Source of the DNA: Coenobita brevimanus
Lineage: Eukaryota > Arthropoda > Malacostraca > Decapoda > Coenobitidae
Assembly (NCBI GenBank): GCA_032717465.1
Contig: CM064696.1
Location: forward strand, 54,353,777 to 54,417,776
Reading direction: 5' to 3'
DNA: 64,000 nucleotides
A program made the position numbers and the translations under genes. The notes below the pieces were generated by a model. That model had not been told where the DNA came from. It saw only the letters and a program-made list of their open reading frames with translations, and did not search any database. Shown piece by piece: positions 60,101 through 64,000 of this stretch (position 1 is the stretch's first letter; every line of letters starts with the position of its first letter).

Positions 60101-63100
60101 CCCTATAATTATTTTAACCTGGACTGAGCCCGTTGTGAGTAATTTTATTAAATCTTTAGGTAGTTCACTGGACTGACAAGGTATTAATTACAAAGCTACC
60201 TACCTATTGGTACTGGTAATCGATACCGCCAATACGGCCAGAAAAGCCATCGGTATCGTATCTTAATTTAATCACTGGTATCGCCCATCACTAGTAATCA
60301 CTTAACAAATGTTGGTAAACTCCCCCTTCCCCAACCCTTCGGGGTGCACAAAGAGTGTGGATGTGTGGTAACCACCAATGAACACAGCACTGCCATGTCT
60401 CTACTGGCCGGCCAGGCAACTCTGACCATTCGATAGGGAGGAGGACAGCTATTTCCGCTCAGCTGGTGGGTTACATTCTTTTACCAGTGTGCGGCTTGGC
60501 TTGAGAGGCCAGCCAGGCAACTTTCATCTTTCAGTAGGGAGGCAGATGGCCATTTCTGCTCAGTTTGTGGGTTAGGGTCTGCATTACTCGCACACAGCCG
60601 TTAGCATCTCAGTGATCCAAGCAGACGGGGGACTTTGACCGTTTGGTGAAGAGGCAGATGGCCATATTTGGGGCTAGGGTCTGTATTACTTGCGTGCGGC
60701 CATTAGCGTCCAAATGATCTGGGCAGCCAGGGGACTTCAACCGTTTGGTGAGGAGGCGGACGCCAATTTTTGCTCAGCTGGTGGGTTAGGATCTATTACC
60801 AGCATGCAGCCAGAGAGGCTGGCTGGCCACCCAACCAATTTTTTAAGTTTGTAGGCCACTCAACTAGCAATGTAGGAAACTTTATGTTCAGATATGGACA
60901 ATGAAATCCAGATACGGACATGATAGGGCCAAGGCCTAACGTTCGGATACGAAGCATGTCTGGATACAGAGCGTCCAGATAATCGAGCGATTACTGTAAA
61001 TATACCAACAACCTACTTGGCTAACATAGAATTTGGCTCTTTAGTGACAAGTGTGGCTCTGGTTGTGGTGAAGATACGACCTCCAACATTTAGAGTCACC
61101 CAGTCCCCACCGCCACAACTGTCGCCTGTGGAAAGCAATACAATATATCACTATATGGAATTATTATCTAGTTTAAGAAATCTATAGGGGGCAGACACCT
61201 TCTCCATAAACAAACCTAAAGTTTTCCTGATTCTATTATTGCAGCTAATGGTTTGCTTCTGATGGTAAAGAAGTTGTTTATATCACAATCAATCATCAGC
61301 AATTGCATCTCCAAGGCTTCTAGAATATATCAAGGCAACAAGGTAGTCTACATGTTTTGTTACTACACTGATCTAGGATGGGGTGCTCACTTTAAAGGAG
61401 GCAGAACATCAAGGATTGTATCATGACAGTACATCTGTGAGAGAGAAATTTCTTTACCACTGCCTTTAATCATATGTGGGATAACTACATTCTTCTAACT
61501 TGTATTTGGTGTCATCACATTAAAAATACAAGTACAGTAGTGCAGTTTATACACAACATACCTTCAATTTCAAATGTGATCTAAACATGGCTGCACTGAG
61601 AAAGACATCTGATAATAAAGGGAGTTTATACTTCCGAGTACTTTTCATGAAATGAGTTATAAGTAATTATCTGGAGGGGAGATGATATAATGGAAATGCA
61701 GGATGACGAGGCATGCCATAAGAAGTAAACTGCAAGACAGTGGACTGATATGAAAGTGTATTCGGCTTGCAATAAAATAGGAAGATGACATTCCGTTGTG
61801 GATGGCCTGGATGAGGTACCGTACTATACCCATATCCAACTAAGGTTGATGGCAATGTGTATGGTGTACCTGAATCTGCAGCTGGTGGAGGTGGTGGTGT
61901 GGGTGTGGGGCGAGTGCCGGCATGACCCAGTGGCCTCACACCTGGGGCAGGAGGGCTGGGTAACCGGAAATCCTCTCCCTCAGACACATACAGGATATCA
62001 TCATCTCTGTAATGCAATTTGGAAATTTTCAGACCAAACCATTAATAACTTCGTTATGAGGGTTTTTAGAAGTAGAAAGAATCAAAGCATAAATACATCT
62101 CTAAGCTGACTGGGATGAAACTATCTAATGGTATCTATCTATCTATAATGAGATGCCATAATCCCACAAAGGGTGGTCATTTGTCTTTGACTTAGTTGTT
62201 TTCTGGGAAGGGGCACTAACCCTCTGCCAACTCACTTGATGACACACAGGGAACACGTATGGGTCGGTTGTATGGTTACCACCCAGCACTGTAAATGGTT
62301 TCCTGGCTTACAGAAAACCATTTGGCTTTTCACTCACATCTCCAAGTTGACTGAGATAAAACTGCTGACCTTATAAGCCTGATGTCGTCAATGAGTCCTC
62401 CCTGTGGCGTATACAGCAGTGTGGCCCGCAGCCCCAGCTTCTGTGATGCCCCTGCCAGCACCTCCTCCAGTGAGTGGGTCACCAGCACCACCTAAAGAAA
62501 GAGGCAACATGTATAGCTAGGCCTCAGCATGTCAGCATTCAAAGTTGCAATTTTAGATAAACCTACAGTACATATGGTACAAGCAATCTTATCCACTACA
62601 TACGCTTGAATCTTTTAGATAAGTCAGACTGGCTATGCCCTAGGAAAAGTTTACATACATCTCTCTAGTTAAAACCAGATGCTTTAATCCCACAGGGGCA
62701 TATGTGAAATAATTTGTTGCATAAAATCATGTCACTGCCAATAGTCACCTACCATGCTAGTCACCTACAAAAATGTTAAATGTCAATCCTAACCTGAAGT
62801 GCTGGCCAAGTGTTACTATGTCAAAATTAACAGTTACTGTACATGTAACCTACACACATACACACCAATAATGTACAGTACTGATGTCTGATTCTGGTGG
62901 GAAACAAACATGGGAAAAATACCTCGACAGCTCAGAATTCTGGCAAGTTAGAAAAGCTGGAGTCCCAAACATTACATCTCATCAGTGTTTTAATGCACAG
63001 TACCATATATTTCTTTACTAACAGCATGGCAATTGCACAAAGGTTAGGTCTGAATGATATGGCTTTTATTGTTTGATTAGGTTAGCTGACTTCAGATGTA

Positions 63101-63547
63101 CAAAATAACTGTCATACTTGAATAGATCAACCTGAAAACATCCAAAAAATGCAATTCTCATTAAAAACAAAAGAAATGGTATGGGCATGAGACAACACTA
63201 ACTTGCTATGGCTATGAGATCATGTTGTACATTTACATTACCTGTGTATAATTCATATACACTACTAATGGTACAGGGATATACTTTGTTCCTAATTTAG
63301 GTCTGCATATATAAAGACTGAGTGAAGTGAGAATTAAACGAATAACTACCATAGAATTACAAGCTGAACCATACTCACTATAAAGCTAAAAAACCACGAG
63401 ATGCTTCGGTAAGGCAATATCAAAAATACTACCGTCCCACATGGGTACTTAGGGATAATTTTGCAAATACATAATCACCAAAGTTATATTCTTCACCTTT
63501 CCATCCACCCCTGAGCCGTTCCTGAAGAGGATGACTCTCTTCATCAT
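55107..63547 (-). CDS. KCTD9: KCTD9 homologue (BTB/POZ and pentapeptide-repeat protein)
   Basis: Known role: KCTD9 is a BTB protein that forms oligomers and binds CUL3, so it is regarded as a ubiquitin-ligase substrate adaptor. Nine phase-consistent GT-AG exons: 63497-63547, 62370-62491, 61942-62006, 61017-61125, 58680-58831, 57772-57995, 57309-57504, 56700-56833, 55107-55232. They encode 392 aa; human KCTD9 is 389 aa. Residues 1-75 form the ubiquitin-like/KHA segment (GGLIDDIRLIRDDD is close to human). The BTB domain runs from about 88 (WVTLNVGGRIFTTTR) to 185, with GAFLIDRSYTYFEPILNYLR inside it. From about 220 to 375 are A(N/D)LXX pentapeptide repeats such as ADLSRLDL, ANLEGANL and ANLRGANL. 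The end, LTPLHMSQ, is also conserved. The start is MMKRVILF; the second Met could be used instead. TGA is at 55107-55109. The gene is convergent with MBOAT. Intron 4 holds nested DNA transposons. Confidence 0.96.
55575..55868. repeat. Two-copy tandem repeat, about 140 bp unit, in KCTD9 intron 8
   Basis: TTCAGAATCT, AAGAAGGGTACAAG, GAAAACAAACAA and TTTATGAAGTCCA appear in the same order twice (from 55575 and from 55712). Confidence 0.7.
55951..55980. repeat. (ATC)n microsatellite
   Basis: (ATC)9 in KCTD9 intron 8, beside the LINE relic. Similar runs start the window (1-60) and lie at 36153-36172 as a SINE tail. Confidence 0.85.
56319..56549 (-). pseudogene. Relic of a LINE reverse-transcriptase C-terminus
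   Basis: The minus-strand frame reads SVLRWYDHVERMGGNRVVKK and later GGRRQGRPRW. The W-x-H-V-E-R-M and G-R-R-x-G-R-P-R pattern is typical of the tail of LINE reverse transcriptases. The rest of the element is not readable in one frame. It lies in KCTD9 intron 8, in the same direction as the gene. Confidence 0.6.
57101..57136. repeat. Poly(T), 36 nt, in KCTD9 intron 7
   Basis: It could be the poly(A) tail of a minus-strand retroposon, but the adjoining bases 57137-57230 show no recognisable SINE body. Confidence 0.8.
58470..58660 (+). mobile_element. Family B repeat copy
   Basis: AGGACAGTCTGAAGGCAGAGG and ACAGAGTGACATGGAGGC match other family B copies. The GATA tail has decayed to GATTGATAGAC. 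It lies in KCTD9 intron 5, just before the exon 5 donor in gene sense. Confidence 0.6.
59374..60996. mobile_element. Second copy of the pogo-like element, in KCTD9 intron 4
   Basis: Left end CACTAATCCTTCGATTATCTG; right end (complement) CAGTAATCGCTCGATTATCTGG, with TA on the right at 60997-60998. The same interior as the 47.8 kb copy: two AT-rich units (near 59450 and 59600) and about four GC-richer units of about 105 bp between 60400 and 60830 (marker GGGGACTTTGACCGTTTGG). A hAT-like MITE is inserted at 59873. A further TIR-like piece, ACAGTAATCCCGTGTCGTCC, lies at about 59835. Confidence 0.75.
59873..60293. mobile_element. hAT-like MITE nested in the pogo-like element
   Basis: The ends TAGTGGTGGCCGTATCAATACC and (complement) TAGTGATGGGCGATACCAGTG are inverted repeats. 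An 8-bp target-site duplication flanks it: ATAATCAC at 59865-59872 and GTAATCAC at 60294-60301 (7 of 8 match). Length is 421 bp, with no coding. The 8-bp duplication and TAGTGATGGGCG ends are typical of hAT elements. Confidence 0.75.
62130..62345 (-). mobile_element. SINE family A', second copy
   Basis: The mirror of the 16.3 kb copy: (TATC)n at about 62133-62146, TGCCATAATCCCAC, GGGGCACTAACCCTC, CACTTGATGACAC, GGTTACCACCCAGCACTG and the hairpin TAAATGGTTTCCTG...AAAACCATTTGGC. It lies in KCTD9 intron 2, close to exon 2. Confidence 0.7.
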
Positions 63548-64000
63548 GGCAGTTTCAGCTCGTTCTCAACATCTCTTTGCCATGATATACACTCGCTGCT
63601 GCTCTTTGATGACCACAAATTCAGGAATGAATGAAGGGACTTCTTAATTCAACTCCAGTCCTGCACAACCACCACAGTGACCACACTCCCTCACATACCA
63701 CAGCCTCGTACGGAGATGACGTCATATATTAATGACGTCATTGATTAGTTTATTTTGAAGCCAATTAGACGCCATATTTGTACACCCATGTCTAAAAAAT
63801 TTCAAGAACTAAGAATTTTCTTAATACATTTTCTCACTCTTATTTTCCTGAGTTTTGCCATCTTGTTTCAACTTTAGAAATGTGGTAATAGCTGAAATAA
63901 AAGATAACTCACAAAGCCAGAAAAAAATACATTGCCAATTCTGGAAATTACTTGGATGCATACGATATGAGCTAAGCAATTGTTTTATTCTCATTATTTT
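63548..64000. other. KCTD9 5' flank
   Basis: Upstream DNA with the paired CREs near 63.72 kb and otherwise AT-rich sequence to the window end. No further gene. Confidence 0.5.
63717..63740. promoter_or_regulatory. Two perfect CRE palindromes upstream of KCTD9
   Basis: TGACGTCA occurs at 63717-63724 and again at 63733-63740. The centres are 16 bp apart and both lie about 170-195 bp upstream of the KCTD9 start codon. This is the consensus full site for CREB/ATF bZIP factors. Occupancy is inferred, not shown. Confidence 0.6.

Overview
The window looks like nuclear DNA from an animal, most likely an arthropod and quite possibly a decapod crustacean. The reasons are small GT-AG-spliced exons scattered in long introns, very dense microsatellites, many tRNA-related SINEs and MITEs, a poly(A)-tailed non-LTR retrotransposon, and three conserved metazoan proteins. 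The species cannot be fixed from sequence alone. There are no bacterial operons, CRISPR arrays or rRNA genes.

Three protein genes can be rebuilt exon by exon. (1) FAM91A1, minus strand, 499-5472: the first eight coding exons, about 395 aa, continuing past the left edge. It is a trans-Golgi vesicle-tethering factor. (2) An MBOAT1/2-type lysophospholipid acyltransferase, plus strand, 6257-39139: ten coding exons giving 532 aa, with a catalytic His and a conserved Asn and a C-terminal KKxx ER-retrieval signal. (3) KCTD9, minus strand, 55107-63547: nine coding exons giving 392 aa, with a ubiquitin-like/KHA N-terminus, a BTB domain and pentapeptide repeats. FAM91A1 and MBOAT are head to head across a 784 bp spacer. 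MBOAT and KCTD9 are tail to tail across about 16 kb. There is no sign that the three proteins share one pathway.

Layout: 1-5.5 kb FAM91A1 with SINEs in its introns; 5.5-6.3 kb shared promoter; 6.3-13.5 kb MBOAT intron 1; 13.6-31.6 kb MBOAT intron 2, holding G-rich arrays, a broken 3.3 kb LINE with a 39-nt poly(A), a 1.1 kb homopurine block, long simple-sequence arrays and several SINEs; 31.6-39.1 kb the eight remaining MBOAT exons; 39.1-39.9 kb a repeated 3' UTR; 40-55 kb an AT-rich convergent intergenic region with SINEs, a piggyBac-like MITE and a 1.7 kb pogo-like element; 55.1-63.5 kb KCTD9, whose intron 4 holds a second pogo-like element with a hAT-like MITE nested inside; 63.6-64 kb KCTD9 upstream DNA with two perfect CRE palindromes.

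I found no clearly new functional system. The most unusual signals are: repeated partial duplication of 'acceptor plus exon start' in the MBOAT gene (before exons 2, 4 and 6) together with a duplicated stop-codon/3' UTR segment; SINE families that share interchangeable head, body and tail modules; and pogo-like non-autonomous elements that carry two internal tandem arrays between their terminal inverted repeats.
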